This document shows, one piece after another, positions 7,714 to 16,412 of a stretch of 64,000 nucleotides of DNA. The stretch is from G963668655 sp963668655 (GTDB taxonomy: Bacteria; Myxococcota_A; SURF-8). How positions within the stretch are numbered: the stretch's first letter is position 1; each line of letters opens with the position of its first letter. The notes under the pieces are model-generated. The model searched no databases. It was given only the letters and a program-made list of their open reading frames with translations, and was not told where the DNA came from. The translations under genes were made by a program, and so were the position numbers. The stretch spans positions 186,001-250,000 of the forward strand of contig CAXXPQ010000003.1 of assembly GCA_963668655.2 (NCBI GenBank). Direction: 5' to 3'.

Positions 7714-9309
7714 ATGATTCGCTCCTGTGATTTTCTCGTCATCGGATCCGGCCTGGCCGGATTGAACTTCGCGTTGGAAGCCGCTGGGCATGGCCGCGTG
7801 CTGCTGGCCACCAAGCGCGATCTTACGGAAAGCAACACCCGACGCGCCCAGGGCGGCATCGCGGCCGTCGTCAGTTCCGAGGACACGTTCGAGCGTCATG
7901 TCTCGGATACGCTCGTCGCCGGAGCGGGGCTCTGTCGGGAACAAACCGTGCGCTTCTGCGTGGAGCACGGTCCCGAAGCCATCCAGAAACTGGTGGATTC
8001 CGGCGTGGATTTCAGCCGCCGCAAGGACGCCGGCAACGAACTGGACCTGGGCCGGGAAGGCGGCCATACGAAACGGCGCGTGCTCCACGTCGAGGATTTC
8101 ACCGGGCAGTCCATCGAAAACGCCATGGCGGAAAAAGTCCGGAATCACGGGAACATCGATATTCTGGAACACCACATCGCCGTGGATCTCATCATGAAAC
8201 ACAAAGCCACGGGAAACAACGCCGATCGCGTCTGCCTGGGAGCGTACCTGCTGGACAAAAGAACCGGCCAGGTCGTCACGGCGTCGGCCCCGGTGACGAT
8301 GCTCGCCACCGGAGGAGCCGGAAAGGTCTATCTGTACACCTCCAATCCGGACGTGGCCACGGGCGACGGCATCGCCATGGCGCACCGCGCCGGAGCCCGG
8401 GTGGCGAACATGGAATTCTACCAGTTCCACCCGACCTGCCTGTATCATCCCAAGGCGAAGTCCTTCCTGGTTTCCGAGGCCCTGCGCGGAGAAGGCGGCA
8501 TTCTGCGCCGCATCGACGGCACGGAATTCATGAAGAAATACCACGAGATGGAATCTCTCGCCCCCCGGGACGTGGTGGCCCGGGCCATCGATACGGAATT
8601 GAAAGCCACCGGCGACGAATACGTCCTGCTGGACATGTCGGCGCGTTCTCCGGAGTTCATCCGGGAGCGCTTTCCGAACATTCACCGGGAATGCCTGAAG
8701 TACGGCATCGATATTTCCGCCGAACCGATTCCCGTGGTTCCGGCCGCCCATTTCTCCTGCGGCGGCGTGGTGACCGACACGAAAGGCCAGACGGACATTC
8801 AAGGCCTTTACGCCTGCGGCGAGGTCGCCTGCAACGGCTTGCACGGCGCCAATCGGCTGGCGTCCAACAGCCTGCTCGAAGCGGTGGTGATTTCCACCGA
8901 GGCGGCGAAAGAAGCCTCGGAACACATCCGTTCGCAGGAAAAGGATCAAATGCTGCACGCGGTTCCCATCTGGGATACGGGCCGCGCCGTGCCGTCCGAC
9001 GAAATCGTCATCGTCACCCAGACCTGGGACGAAATCCGCCGCTTCATGTGGAATTTCGTGGGAATCGCCCGAACCGACAACCGCCTGGAGCGGGCGGAAC
9101 GGCGCATCAACCTGATTCGACAGGAAATCGAGACGTACTATTGGAAATACGATGTCACTTCCGATTTCATCGAGTTGCGCAACATCGCCGCGGTGGCCCA
9201 ACTGATTATCCGCTCGGCCCGACTGCGCCGGGAATCCAGGGGGTTGCATTACAATCTGGATTATCCGTTCACCGACGATCGTAACTATAAACGCGACACG
9301 ATTATCTGA
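7714..9309 (+). CDS. nadB: L-aspartate oxidase
   Basis: A 531-residue FAD flavoprotein of the succinate dehydrogenase/fumarate reductase flavoprotein family, the length of NadB. It oxidises L-aspartate to iminoaspartate, the first step of de novo NAD synthesis. The FAD-binding start is FLVIGSGLAGLNFALEA; AQGGIAAV, GGAGKVYLYTSNPDVATGDG and MEFYQFHPT are family hallmarks; HFSCGGVVTD and GLHGANRLASNSLLEAVV distinguish NadB. The C-terminal helical domain (residues about 430-520) is present. Start 7714 is preceded by AAGGA five bases upstream; a TTG frame at 7666 is less likely. No nadA or nadC is adjacent. Confidence 0.95.
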   Translation: MIRSCDFLVIGSGLAGLNFALEAAGHGRVLLATKRDLTESNTRRAQGGIAAVVSSEDTFERHVSDTLVAGAGLCREQTVRFCVEHGPEAIQKLVDSGVDFSRRKDAGNELDLGREGGHTKRRVLHVEDFTGQSIENAMAEKVRNHGNIDILEHHIAVDLIMKHKATGNNADRVCLGAYLLDKRTGQVVTASAPVTMLATGGAGKVYLYTSNPDVATGDGIAMAHRAGARVANMEFYQFHPTCLYHPKAKSFLVSEALRGEGGILRRIDGTEFMKKYHEMESLAPRDVVARAIDTELKATGDEYVLLDMSARSPEFIRERFPNIHRECLKYGIDISAEPIPVVPAAHFSCGGVVTDTKGQTDIQGLYACGEVACNGLHGANRLASNSLLEAVVISTEAAKEASEHIRSQEKDQMLHAVPIWDTGRAVPSDEIVIVTQTWDEIRRFMWNFVGIARTDNRLERAERRINLIRQEIETYYWKYDVTSDFIELRNIAAVAQLIIRSARLRRESRGLHYNLDYPFTDDRNYKRDTII

Positions 9310-9329
9310 GGAATTTTGCCGGTCGAAGC

Positions 9330-9358
9330 TTGACCGGAGAAACGATTGCGTGTATGAT
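9330..9358 (+). promoter_or_regulatory. Sigma-70-type promoter for the FHA gene
   Basis: TTGACC (9330-9335), a 17-base spacer, TATGAT (9353-9358), about 53 bases before the start codon at 9412. The -35 overlaps the right arm of a CCGGTC/GACCGG inverted repeat (9319-9324 with 9332-9337) directly after nadB, which may be a weak terminator or an operator. Confidence 0.6.
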
Positions 9359-9411
9359 TTCGTCGCATTTCATGCGATGAATACCGATACGGAGATCTCC
9401 AGGAGGCCAGG

Positions 9412-10308
9412 ATGAAAATCTGCCCGAACTGTTCGGCGGAAAACGGCGATGACGCAACCTTTTGCATGAGTTGCGGCTTCGATCTTTCAAAGGCCAGCGG
9501 CGGCACGGAAGTATCCCTGAAGGACCAGGCCAAGCGTTGCACGAACTGCGGGGCCGACATGGCTCCCGAGGCCATCTTCTGCTCGAAGTGCGGAACGAAA
9601 TACGAGGATCCCGGGGACGGCGGCGGAAAAACCATGTTTTTCGGCGCCATTCAGGAAAAAGGCCAGGCCAAGCTGGTTCTGGTGAAGGGCGGCGGCTTCG
9701 AAGGCGCCAGCTACAATCTGAACTCCACGGATCACGTGTGCGGACGCACGGACGGCTTCATCCTGTTCCCGGACGATCCCTACGTCTCTCCGCGCCACGC
9801 GAACTTCTTTTACTTCGGCGGCAAACTTTTCGTCACCGACGAGGGAAGCCTGAACGGGGTTTATATTCGAATCAAATCCCCGGTCCAGGCCAACGAGGGT
9901 TTCTTTTTCCTGGCCGGCCAGCAGCTTTTCCGCGTCAATTTCACCTCGTCCCTGCCGCCCATCGACGGCCTTCGATTCACGGAGGAAACCGAATTCCTGG
10001 GAAGCCCGAGCAGCCTGGTCCCGAAATACAGCCTGACCCACATTCTGGAAGGCGGCCGCGTGGGTTCCATCACCTATCCGGAAGGCGAGGAGTTCACCAT
10101 CGGCCGGGAAAACTGCAATCTCAATTTCCCGGACGACGGCTTCATGTCGGGCGTCCACTGCTCGCTGACCCAATCCGCGGACAAGATTTTCCTGACCGAC
10201 AAGGGCAGCAAGAACGGCACGTACTATCGGATCGATCAGGAACAGGAACTGTCCCACGACGATTTCGTTTTCGTTGGAAATCAACTGTTGCGCGTGGAAA
10301 TCACCTGA
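9412..10308 (+). CDS. Zinc-ribbon protein with two FHA domains
   Basis: A 298-residue cytoplasmic protein. Two zinc ribbons open it: CPNC...CMSC (residues 3-22) and CTNC...CSKC (about 44-63). Two forkhead-associated domains follow: CGRTDGFILFPDDPYVSPRHA with DEGSLNGVYIRI, and IGRENCNLNFPDDGFMSGVHC with DKGSKNGTYYRI. The second keeps the Gly-Arg, Ser/His and Asn-Gly residues of phosphothreonine-binding FHA domains. The first has SPRHA and LNGVY, so probably also binds. It would read Ser/Thr-kinase phosphorylation; no kinase is in the window. The RBS AGGAGG is clear and the gene has its own promoter. Confidence 0.92.
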   Translation: MKICPNCSAENGDDATFCMSCGFDLSKASGGTEVSLKDQAKRCTNCGADMAPEAIFCSKCGTKYEDPGDGGGKTMFFGAIQEKGQAKLVLVKGGGFEGASYNLNSTDHVCGRTDGFILFPDDPYVSPRHANFFYFGGKLFVTDEGSLNGVYIRIKSPVQANEGFFFLAGQQLFRVNFTSSLPPIDGLRFTEETEFLGSPSSLVPKYSLTHILEGGRVGSITYPEGEEFTIGRENCNLNFPDDGFMSGVHCSLTQSADKIFLTDKGSKNGTYYRIDQEQELSHDDFVFVGNQLLRVEIT

Positions 10309-10379
10309 ACGCCCGGGATTTCCATTCTCTGACAGGATAACGCCGCTTTTCCACGGCTCCGGACAAGACTTCCGAAACA

Positions 10380-10398
10380 TCCGGGTTCTCGACCCGGA
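10380..10398. terminator. Hairpin between convergent genes
   Basis: TCCGGGT (10380-10386), loop of five, ACCCGGA (10392-10398), in the short gap between the convergent FHA and M14 peptidase genes. There is no T-run on either strand, so it is at most a weak or factor-assisted terminator. Confidence 0.35.
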
Positions 10399-10410
10399 AG
10401 CCCTCCACTC

Positions 10411-12639
10411 TCACGCACGTTTCCTGCGTACGATTCCGGCGAATGCCGACAGAATCAGGAATAACAAGAAGCTCTGTCCTCCGGCGGACGGCATGGCCTG
10501 ACAGCCCCATCCTCCGTTCGTTTTCGGGATGATTCGATCGCCGCCCTCCCCGTCTCCGGAAACATCGAATTCGAAATCCCCGTCTCCACTTGAAGGATTG
10601 TCGCCGTCCGACAGGGATTCATCCGCATCGGGGGCCTCCACGTCGCCGTCGCCGGCCGCGTCCGCATCCTCTTCGGCCGAATCGCCGTCCACCCGAACAT
10701 CCTCATCGTCTTCCGAATCCCAACGATCCGCGTCGCCGTCCGGAAGACGCTCTTCATCCCCATCGTTCTCCATGTCTGCCGCATCTCCGTCCGGATCCGC
10801 ATCCGAATCGCCCGGATCCATGTCGCCGTCTTCCGGCTCCGCATCGCCGTCCGCATCCGGCTCCACGTCCGCCGGTTCCGAATCCATCTCGAACTCCTCG
10901 TCCCCGTCCGGAAGAACCGGATCCGGAAAATACTCCACGGCGTCCAGGTCGAAACCGGGATGGCCGGAAGGCGAGGCGTCGCCGAGATCTTGGATTTTGA
11001 CGTAGCGAGCCCCCGACTCCGAAAAGGCGGCCAGATCGAACGAGGCATCCCCCGTGCCAGTCCCGAGGGAAATCCACGGGCCCGCGTAGTCGTCCGAAAC
11101 GAGAACTTCGTATGCCAGTCCGTCGTGCGGATCTCCTTCATAGACAAGCAGATCGTTTCCGGGATGATCCTCCATTTCGATGAGCATATCCAGCACGATC
11201 ATGGCGTTTCGGCCCATGGAAAAGGCTTCTTCGTCCGGCGGCCCCAGGGCGGAAGGCGTGATGCCCGGGTTGTCGTATCGCGTGGAACAGGCCGGAACCT
11301 GGAAGGCGTAATAACGGTCGTTTCTCGTAAGCGTCACGTCCCGGCGGATCGCCCCGCCCTCCTCCGGCACCACGATCCCATCGAAACGGGCGGCTTCGTA
11401 GCCGGGCGACCAGGCCGTGAAAGCGTAGGTTCCCGCAGAAACCAGGCGGTGGAAATCCCCCACGCCGGAATCGGTATAGACCGGCCAGTTCGGATGATCG
11501 AAGCGAACCATGGCCGCAAGCGGATCGGCGGTATCGCTGTCCGTCACCACCCCCCGGACGCCGCGATTCGCCTGGGCCATCAGGTCCAGAACGGCGGGAC
11601 GATTCGCCGCCCACACGGCGGGAATGTCGCTGTTGGCCGTCTCCAGCGTCCAGTCGAACCCCCCCCGGGAACCGTAGGAAAAGTCGTTGGTGTCGCCGTA
11701 GGTCTGATACCAGTCGAAGCCGTTTACGGCCGTATAGCCGGAGATGTCGGCGTAGCGCTCGGACAGTTCGATGGCCAGCGTCTCGTCCGGGCTGGCGATG
11801 TGCGTGTAATTCCACCAGTAATTCACGTAGGCGGCGGTGGTGTGATAGCTGACGGAAATCGAGAAATTGCGTTCGAAATGCTGGTTCGCCATGGCCCGGA
11901 CCTCGGGCTGGCTGAACATGCCCGTTTCGCTGCCGTCCCCACCGGCCAACGTGCTGTACATATAGCCGTAGTTGCGGTTCAGATCCACGCCGTTGGCGTT
12001 GCGCCGGTCCCGGTTCTCGCGCCCGTCCGGATTGACCAGCGGGACGATGTAGATCTCCTGCGAATTCACCAGCGACTGGATGAACGTGTCTTCCCCGTAG
12101 TTTTCCGTGAGATACTGCGCCAGAAGCAGGGGGATTTCCACGGACATGAATTCGTTGCCGTGGTGGCAACCCACGATGCGGATTTCGGGTTCGTCGGAAG
12201 AAACATCGGGATCCTTACTGACCACGATGCCGTGGATCGGGCGTCCTTCCACGGAAGTTCCCAAGGTGAAACGCCGGGTGATTCTCGGATAATCCGCGGC
12301 CACCTGATCCAGAATCAGACCCACATCGCCGTTTTTGTGGAACGCCTCTTCACGAAGGCTTTTTTCGGAAGGCAAGGCCGGATCGCGCTCCAGTTTCCTA
12401 GGCGCGAAGCCCCGTTGTTTCAATGCCTTCAGCGCCTCGTCGTCGGTGCGGATGACGACCCCTTCGGGCAGGCGGTGAAGAATCTCCCCTCCGATGTCGC
12501 GCACCCCATCCACCTGAATTCGACTTTGCACCGGAACGAGATAATAGGATTCGGAAGACGGTTTCGCATGAAGCGGGGGCGAAGCCGAAAGCATGAAAGC
12601 GAAGATGAAAAGAAGCAGAACGATGGGAGGCTGTTTCAT
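10411..12639 (-). CDS. Secreted M14 zinc carboxypeptidase with acidic linker and MYXO-CTERM-like tail
   Basis: A 742-residue exported peptidase. After the signal peptide (MKQPPIVLLLFIFAFMLSAS) comes a carboxypeptidase A-type domain: zinc ligands in CHHGNEFMSVE (about residue 156), VNPDGRENRDRR and NGVDLNRNYGY (about 210-225), the His ligand in SVSYHTTAAYVNYWWN and catalytic Glu in WTLETANSD (about 332). A Gly-rich beta domain follows, then about 120 residues almost entirely Asp/Glu/Gly, then GGWGC, a hydrophobic helix (SFLLFLILSAFAGIV) and RRKRA. That tripartite tail resembles MYXO-CTERM/Synerg-CTERM sorting signals, so it is probably processed and surface-displayed. I start at 12639, five bases after GGCGGA; an ATG at 12651 is possible. 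Confidence 0.9.
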   Translation of the reverse strand: MKQPPIVLLLFIFAFMLSASPPLHAKPSSESYYLVPVQSRIQVDGVRDIGGEILHRLPEGVVIRTDDEALKALKQRGFAPRKLERDPALPSEKSLREEAFHKNGDVGLILDQVAADYPRITRRFTLGTSVEGRPIHGIVVSKDPDVSSDEPEIRIVGCHHGNEFMSVEIPLLLAQYLTENYGEDTFIQSLVNSQEIYIVPLVNPDGRENRDRRNANGVDLNRNYGYMYSTLAGGDGSETGMFSQPEVRAMANQHFERNFSISVSYHTTAAYVNYWWNYTHIASPDETLAIELSERYADISGYTAVNGFDWYQTYGDTNDFSYGSRGGFDWTLETANSDIPAVWAANRPAVLDLMAQANRGVRGVVTDSDTADPLAAMVRFDHPNWPVYTDSGVGDFHRLVSAGTYAFTAWSPGYEAARFDGIVVPEEGGAIRRDVTLTRNDRYYAFQVPACSTRYDNPGITPSALGPPDEEAFSMGRNAMIVLDMLIEMEDHPGNDLLVYEGDPHDGLAYEVLVSDDYAGPWISLGTGTGDASFDLAAFSESGARYVKIQDLGDASPSGHPGFDLDAVEYFPDPVLPDGDEEFEMDSEPADVEPDADGDAEPEDGDMDPGDSDADPDGDAADMENDGDEERLPDGDADRWDSEDDEDVRVDGDSAEEDADAAGDGDVEAPDADESLSDGDNPSSGDGDFEFDVSGDGEGGDRIIPKTNGGWGCQAMPSAGGQSFLLFLILSAFAGIVRRKRA
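10535..10907 (-). repeat. Low-complexity Asp-Gly-Asp coding repeat
   Basis: Within the carboxypeptidase gene, a run of imperfect short repeats (plus strand rich in GCATCC, GCCGTC and ATCGCC units) encodes an Asp/Gly/Glu-rich linker of about 120 residues between the catalytic part and the C-terminal anchor. Such linkers may bind calcium or act as a stalk through the surface layer. Confidence 0.75.
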
Positions 12640-12678
12640 GAGATCCGCCATGCGAAAGCGATTGACAACCCGGTCAGT

Positions 12679-13473
12679 TTACTCCCTTTTTCTCTCCAAA
12701 TACAAGACATGGGTCACCGAATCGCGTTTTTCCGCGATTTGGCCGGTGACGATATCTCCTTCTTTCAGGAACCACACGCCGATGTTTCTTCGCGTCTCCG
12801 GGCTTTGCAGGTCCAGATTCTCGAAGGATTTGAAATCTTTCGTACTTTTGTACTGGTAGAACGGCCGGACCCGCAGGGTCTGTCCCTTTTCCACGGGATA
12901 ACGCGGATGGCGAAGATCGGGAGGAGCGGTGATGGCGATGAGGGCTTCCGCGAACGGAAAATATCGGGTCCGGTAGATCCGCTCCACCCGGGCCTCGAAA
13001 CGCCGCCGAAAGCGCCGTTCCCGATCGGCGGGAACCCCCATGCGCAACGAGGAACCGCCGTCCGGAGCCTGAAGCGTCGCCTTTTCCGGAACCTCGCCGA
13101 TCGCCGTTAGAGGATCCTCCTCGCCCGTTCCCTTGTCTTCCGGCAGGTCGATGAACGCCAACTTTCGGTAGAGATCCTCCAGGGGAACGCCCGCAATCAC
13201 GAACTCCTCCGTGGTGAGTTTCTCCACCTTCGCCGACTTGCCCTCGAACGCTTTTTCAAGAGCCTCCATCACGGAGGCCAGCCGTTTTCTCGGGACATGG
13301 AAAAGCACGCGATCGGCCGCCAGTTCCCGCCAGGAATCGGAAACGGCCGCCACCGGCCGCCCCAGAGCATCCACCCGCACCAGGGGTTCCGCCCCTGCGG
13401 AAAGCGGCAGAGAGACGAGAATCACGGCCAAAACGATTCCGATTCCAATTCCGGTGATTGCGCCTGTTTTCAT
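12679..13473 (-). CDS. Secreted protein of unknown function, paralogue of 13537-14019
   Basis: A 264-residue exported protein (signal near GIVLAVILVSLPLSAGA). The first half contains a fervidolysin-like or SH3-like stretch (VLFHVPRKRLASVMEALEKAFEGKSAKVEKL) that I do not recognise. The second half, from APDGGSSLRMG to the C-terminus, is homologous to the neighbouring 160-residue protein: RVERIYRTRYFPFAEALIAI, RRNIGVWFLKEGDIV, VTHVLYLERK. It is separated from that gene by a strong terminator (13485-13517), so expression is reduced or has its own promoter. GGGCGG lies just before the ATG. It precedes the M14 peptidase gene by 39 bases. Confidence 0.75.
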   Translation of the reverse strand: MKTGAITGIGIGIVLAVILVSLPLSAGAEPLVRVDALGRPVAAVSDSWRELAADRVLFHVPRKRLASVMEALEKAFEGKSAKVEKLTTEEFVIAGVPLEDLYRKLAFIDLPEDKGTGEEDPLTAIGEVPEKATLQAPDGGSSLRMGVPADRERRFRRRFEARVERIYRTRYFPFAEALIAITAPPDLRHPRYPVEKGQTLRVRPFYQYKSTKDFKSFENLDLQSPETRRNIGVWFLKEGDIVTGQIAEKRDSVTHVLYLERKRE

Positions 13474-13484
13474 GTTTCCGCCCG

Positions 13485-13517
13485 AAAAAAAGGGCGGGCG
13501 GTTCGTGCCGCCCGCCC
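13485..13517 (-). terminator. Strong rho-independent terminator (leftward)
   Basis: Read on the minus strand, a ten-pair GC stem (13508-13517 with 13492-13501) with a six-base loop is followed by seven T residues (13491-13485). It sits 20 bases after the stop of the gene at 13537-14019 and directly before the next start codon. Confidence 0.88.
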
Positions 13518-13536
13518 CGGAGTGACTGCCGGTTCG

Positions 13537-14019
13537 TTACTTGCGTTGGACGAATTCCAGGACGTATTGTCCCTTCTTGCCCTTGATGGCTTCCTTGATG
13601 ACGCCTTCGACCTTATCGTTTTTGTCGAAGTACCAGGCGCCCATGTTTTCCTGGTTGTTGGAATCCGCCATGTCCAGTTTGCCGTCCTTGCCCATTTTGA
13701 AGTCCACCCGGAAAAGGTAGGTTTCCTTCTTCACCAGTTCATTGTGCGGGGCCTTGGTGCATTTCGGGGGCTTGGAGATTTCAATCTGAAGCGCGCGCAC
13801 CATGGGGAAGGTTTTGCTCTTCTGGATGGCCTTGATCTTTCCCTCGAACATCTCGGGAACGGCTTTTTTCTTGGCGCGGATGGACGAACTGCCGTCCGGA
13901 GCTGCCAGGCCGCCGTCGTCGCTGCCGCCCAGATCGGCGAAGGGATCGTCTTCGGCCACGGCGAAGCCCAGCCCGAGGATCAGCATAAAGATCATCGTAA
14001 ACAGGAAGATTTTCTTCAT
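13537..14019 (-). CDS. Small secreted protein of unknown function
   Basis: A 160-residue exported protein with signal MKKIFLFTMIFMLILGLGFAVA. After an acidic, Gly-rich linker with APDGSSSIR, the mature domain reads MFEGKIKAIQKSKTFPMVRALQIEI, ETYLFRVDFKM, NMGAWYFDKNDKVEGVI and GQYVLEFVQRK. This is the same domain as the second half of the protein at 12679-13473, including the D/G-S-S linker. The start is 14019 because GGAG lies eight bases upstream. It belongs with the two upstream genes (gaps 46 and 11 bases), all exported. No known family recognised. Confidence 0.78.
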   Translation of the reverse strand: MKKIFLFTMIFMLILGLGFAVAEDDPFADLGGSDDGGLAAPDGSSSIRAKKKAVPEMFEGKIKAIQKSKTFPMVRALQIEISKPPKCTKAPHNELVKKETYLFRVDFKMGKDGKLDMADSNNQENMGAWYFDKNDKVEGVIKEAIKGKKGQYVLEFVQRK

Positions 14020-14065
14020 CTTTCTCTCCTTCTTTGGTTGAACAACCCTCATCGCGGTCCCCGGA

Positions 14066-14653
14066 TCAGTCCACCGAGGCCAGAATTTTGTATCTCTTCA
14101 CCTTGATTTTCCCGCCGTCCACCGGGCCCGTCACCCAGGCGCGGCCGCCGGCGGCCTTCCGGAATTTCTCTTGGGTCTTCTTGATTTTGATGTTCAGTTC
14201 GTATTCCATTCCCGAGGATTTTTCCTTCAGGAAAATCCGGTCTTCCCGGACCTGAAGCACGCCGAGAACGGGTTTCAATCCCCCGGCGTCCAGGATATCG
14301 TAGTCCAGAACGTCCAGAAGATCCCGGCGTTGCTGTTTCTTCCCCGTGGGGAGGGCCGTGATCTTTATCGTCAGACCTCCCAGCTTCTTCAATTCGTCGA
14401 AGTACCCGCCTCCCAGGGCGTACTTGGAGCCATCCTCCGCCTTGAATATCAGAACGGGAAAATGGGACGTGCCGGACATGCGGGCCTTTCCGGTCAGAAC
14501 CAGCTTGTCGGCCGTCTCTCCGCCCTTCTCCTGCTTGTCCACGATGGAAGCGCCCTCTTCCGTTTTCTTGTCCGGCTGGGCGAGGTTCTGTCCCCAGGCG
14601 AGTGAGGCAAGCATCAGCACGGCCAGCGCCGCGATCGAAGCCCTCATCAGCAT
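14066..14653 (-). CDS. Secreted protein of unknown function
   Basis: A 195-residue exported protein; the signal peptide is MLMRASIAALAVLMLASLAWG. The mature part has a beta-rich domain with FPVLIFKAEDGSKYALGGGYFDELKKLGGLTIKITAL, then VLDYDILDAGGLKPVLGVLQV and EYELNIKIKK. The domain looks like an OB-fold-like or DUF5818-like small barrel, but I cannot assign it. Start 14653 is eight bases after GGAG; a second ATG two codons later is possible. It lies 11 bases after the metalloprotease gene and 46 bases before the next secreted protein. Confidence 0.75.
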   Translation of the reverse strand: MLMRASIAALAVLMLASLAWGQNLAQPDKKTEEGASIVDKQEKGGETADKLVLTGKARMSGTSHFPVLIFKAEDGSKYALGGGYFDELKKLGGLTIKITALPTGKKQQRRDLLDVLDYDILDAGGLKPVLGVLQVREDRIFLKEKSSGMEYELNIKIKKTQEKFRKAAGGRAWVTGPVDGGKIKVKRYKILASVD

Positions 14654-14664
14654 GGCGGTTTCTC

Positions 14665-16299
14665 CTATTTCACGCGAATGATGCCGAACTGGAGCGTGTC
14701 CTCGTCGGCTTCCGTGTCGATGGCGATGGTGCCCACGTCGCCGGTGACGGTGAAGGCGTCCACGCCGGTGGCGTTGATGGAAGCCTCGTATTCGTCCTCG
14801 AAGGGATCCTCCGAGTTCAACCCGGCGAAGGTCACCGTTCCGCCGTCCGCTCCCGTGCGCGTGCAATTGGTGCAGACGCCGATCTGCTGGCCGGTGATCG
14901 GATCGTCGTACGGATCCTGGTAGCTGTATTTCGCCTCGTTGGCGATGGGCAGATCGTCCAGGATGATGGCGGCGACGTAGTTGAAGAAATGATCCTTCCA
15001 GTCTCCGCCGAGGGCCGTATTGAGCGCCTCGAAGCCGACTTCGTCCGTGTCCATCAGGCTTTTCAGGAAGGCCGCGCCGCCCTTGTCGGTGACGGCGGAT
15101 CCGTCGCTCGTGTCATATTCCACGCCACCCTTCTGCTCGTACAGGTAACGCAGGAAAAGGAAGCCCATGGCGCGGGCGGCCAGAGCGTCGCCGGAGAAGG
15201 CCATGGACATTTCCTTGAAGCCTTCGTCGTTCAGGAATTCCGCCACCGTATAGATATTGTCGATGCCGAAGCCGGAGCAGTCCTCCATGGTATGCGCCAT
15301 GCTTTCGTTCAGCCAGAGCGATTCGTCCGTGTCGTTTTTCAGCGCCTTCACCGCGAAGACCAGCATGTGCAGGTATTCGTGCGCCACCGTGCCGAAGACG
15401 GAATCCAGCGGGTTTTCACTGTCGGGAACCACCACCCAGAACAGGTCCGCGTTGTTGGATTCCGTATCGAAATCGTTGGGATTGAAGAGGCCCACCGCGC
15501 CGCTTTCGTTCACCTTGGAACTGAGGACGATCATGCGCAGGCCGTCGCCGTCGGCATCGGCCCAGTCCTTGCCGTCGATTTCGGACGGACCGTAGAAGAA
15601 GTGGTCGCGGGGATAGATGACGTTGTCGAACATCGAAACGATCTGGTCGATATCCGCCTGGGCGACGTCGTCGTTGGAATCCACCACCACGGAACAATGC
15701 GTTCCCTTGCCCTTCACATTCACGGTGATGGTGCTGGTGTTGTTTTCGAAGTCCGTGAAGTCGAGATCGAAGGAACCGGCGCATTCACCGCCGCGGACCA
15801 CTTCCAGGTCGCCGCATTCGCTGGAGAGCTTGCCCCGCAGGGACAGCTTCCGCTGCATCTGCTTGCGAACCTTGCCTTCCGCGCGGATCCGACGTTCCTC
15901 CATCCGCATCTTGTGATCCCAGGCAAAGCGCCGTTGCAGGCGGTCGTAAGCCTTCTGACTGATGGCCACGGGACCGTTGCGATGCTGCTGGATGCGCTGC
16001 TTGGCCGCCGGCCCGGAGTCTTCGTTCTCATTTTCGGAACCTTCCGGCGCCTCGCCGAGCGTAAGGGTGAAGTCGATGTTCGAATCCTCGTCGATGGCCC
16101 AGAAGGGAACGACCCGGTATTCTTCCGTTCCGCTCTCGAAGCCCAAAACGATCTGATCCCCGACGTTCACCGTCTCGATGGAGGCGGGAACGATGTCTTC
16201 GTCACCGTCCGCATCGTCGTCCTCGCTGTCTCCGCAACCGACGCCCAGAACCAGGACCGGAAGAAGCAAAGCCAGCAACCAAAGGGTACTTTTCCTCAT
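14665..16299 (-). CDS. HEXXH metalloprotease lipoprotein (M30/hyicolysin-like)
   Basis: A 544-residue lipoprotein: signal LLALLLPVLVLGVGC gives a lipobox ending at Cys21, followed by an acidic linker. The N-terminal beta region (residues about 40-190) resembles a PPC-like ligand domain. The catalytic zinc motif is VAHEYLHMLVF (His307-His311), and WLNESMAHTMED about 20 residues later supplies the third ligand, the pattern of M30/hyicolysin-type gluzincins. A second conserved stretch ADADGDGLRMIVLSSKVN precedes the motif. Probably an envelope or surface protease. Start 16299 follows GGAG and a consensus promoter lies about 80 bases upstream. Confidence 0.88.
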   Translation of the reverse strand: MRKSTLWLLALLLPVLVLGVGCGDSEDDDADGDEDIVPASIETVNVGDQIVLGFESGTEEYRVVPFWAIDEDSNIDFTLTLGEAPEGSENENEDSGPAAKQRIQQHRNGPVAISQKAYDRLQRRFAWDHKMRMEERRIRAEGKVRKQMQRKLSLRGKLSSECGDLEVVRGGECAGSFDLDFTDFENNTSTITVNVKGKGTHCSVVVDSNDDVAQADIDQIVSMFDNVIYPRDHFFYGPSEIDGKDWADADGDGLRMIVLSSKVNESGAVGLFNPNDFDTESNNADLFWVVVPDSENPLDSVFGTVAHEYLHMLVFAVKALKNDTDESLWLNESMAHTMEDCSGFGIDNIYTVAEFLNDEGFKEMSMAFSGDALAARAMGFLFLRYLYEQKGGVEYDTSDGSAVTDKGGAAFLKSLMDTDEVGFEALNTALGGDWKDHFFNYVAAIILDDLPIANEAKYSYQDPYDDPITGQQIGVCTNCTRTGADGGTVTFAGLNSEDPFEDEYEASINATGVDAFTVTGDVGTIAIDTEADEDTLQFGIIRVK

Positions 16300-16325
16300 T
16301 GTGTTTCTCCTTGACTGAATCCGTA

Positions 16326-16354
16326 AATAGGCCTTTCCCAAGAAAGCCCCTATT
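16326..16354 (-). other. Leader hairpin upstream of the metalloprotease
   Basis: On the minus strand AATAGG...CTTTC pairs with GAAAG...CCTATT within the 5' untranslated region, about 30 bases before the start codon. It may affect mRNA stability or translation. Low-certainty structure call. Confidence 0.3.
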
Positions 16355-16377
16355 CCCTACCGACGAGAAGTCCATCT

Positions 16378-16405
16378 ATGGTAATGCGGAATGACGAAAT
16401 GTCAA
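16378..16405 (-). promoter_or_regulatory. Sigma-70-type promoter for the metalloprotease operon
   Basis: On the minus strand a perfect TTGACA (16405-16400) is followed after 16 bases by TACCAT (16383-16378), about 80 bases before the start at 16299. It is arranged back to back with the plus-strand promoter at 16521. Confidence 0.5.
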
Positions 16406-16412
16406 GACCGAC

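Noticed and set aside
9319..9337. Terminator after nadB
   Set aside because: CCGGTC/GACCGG is a short hairpin without a T-run and overlaps the next gene's -35, so I treat it as part of the promoter region.
10540..10900. Possible CRISPR or satellite array
   Set aside because: The short repeats are codon-level repeats of an acidic linker in frame, with no uniform repeat-spacer spacing.
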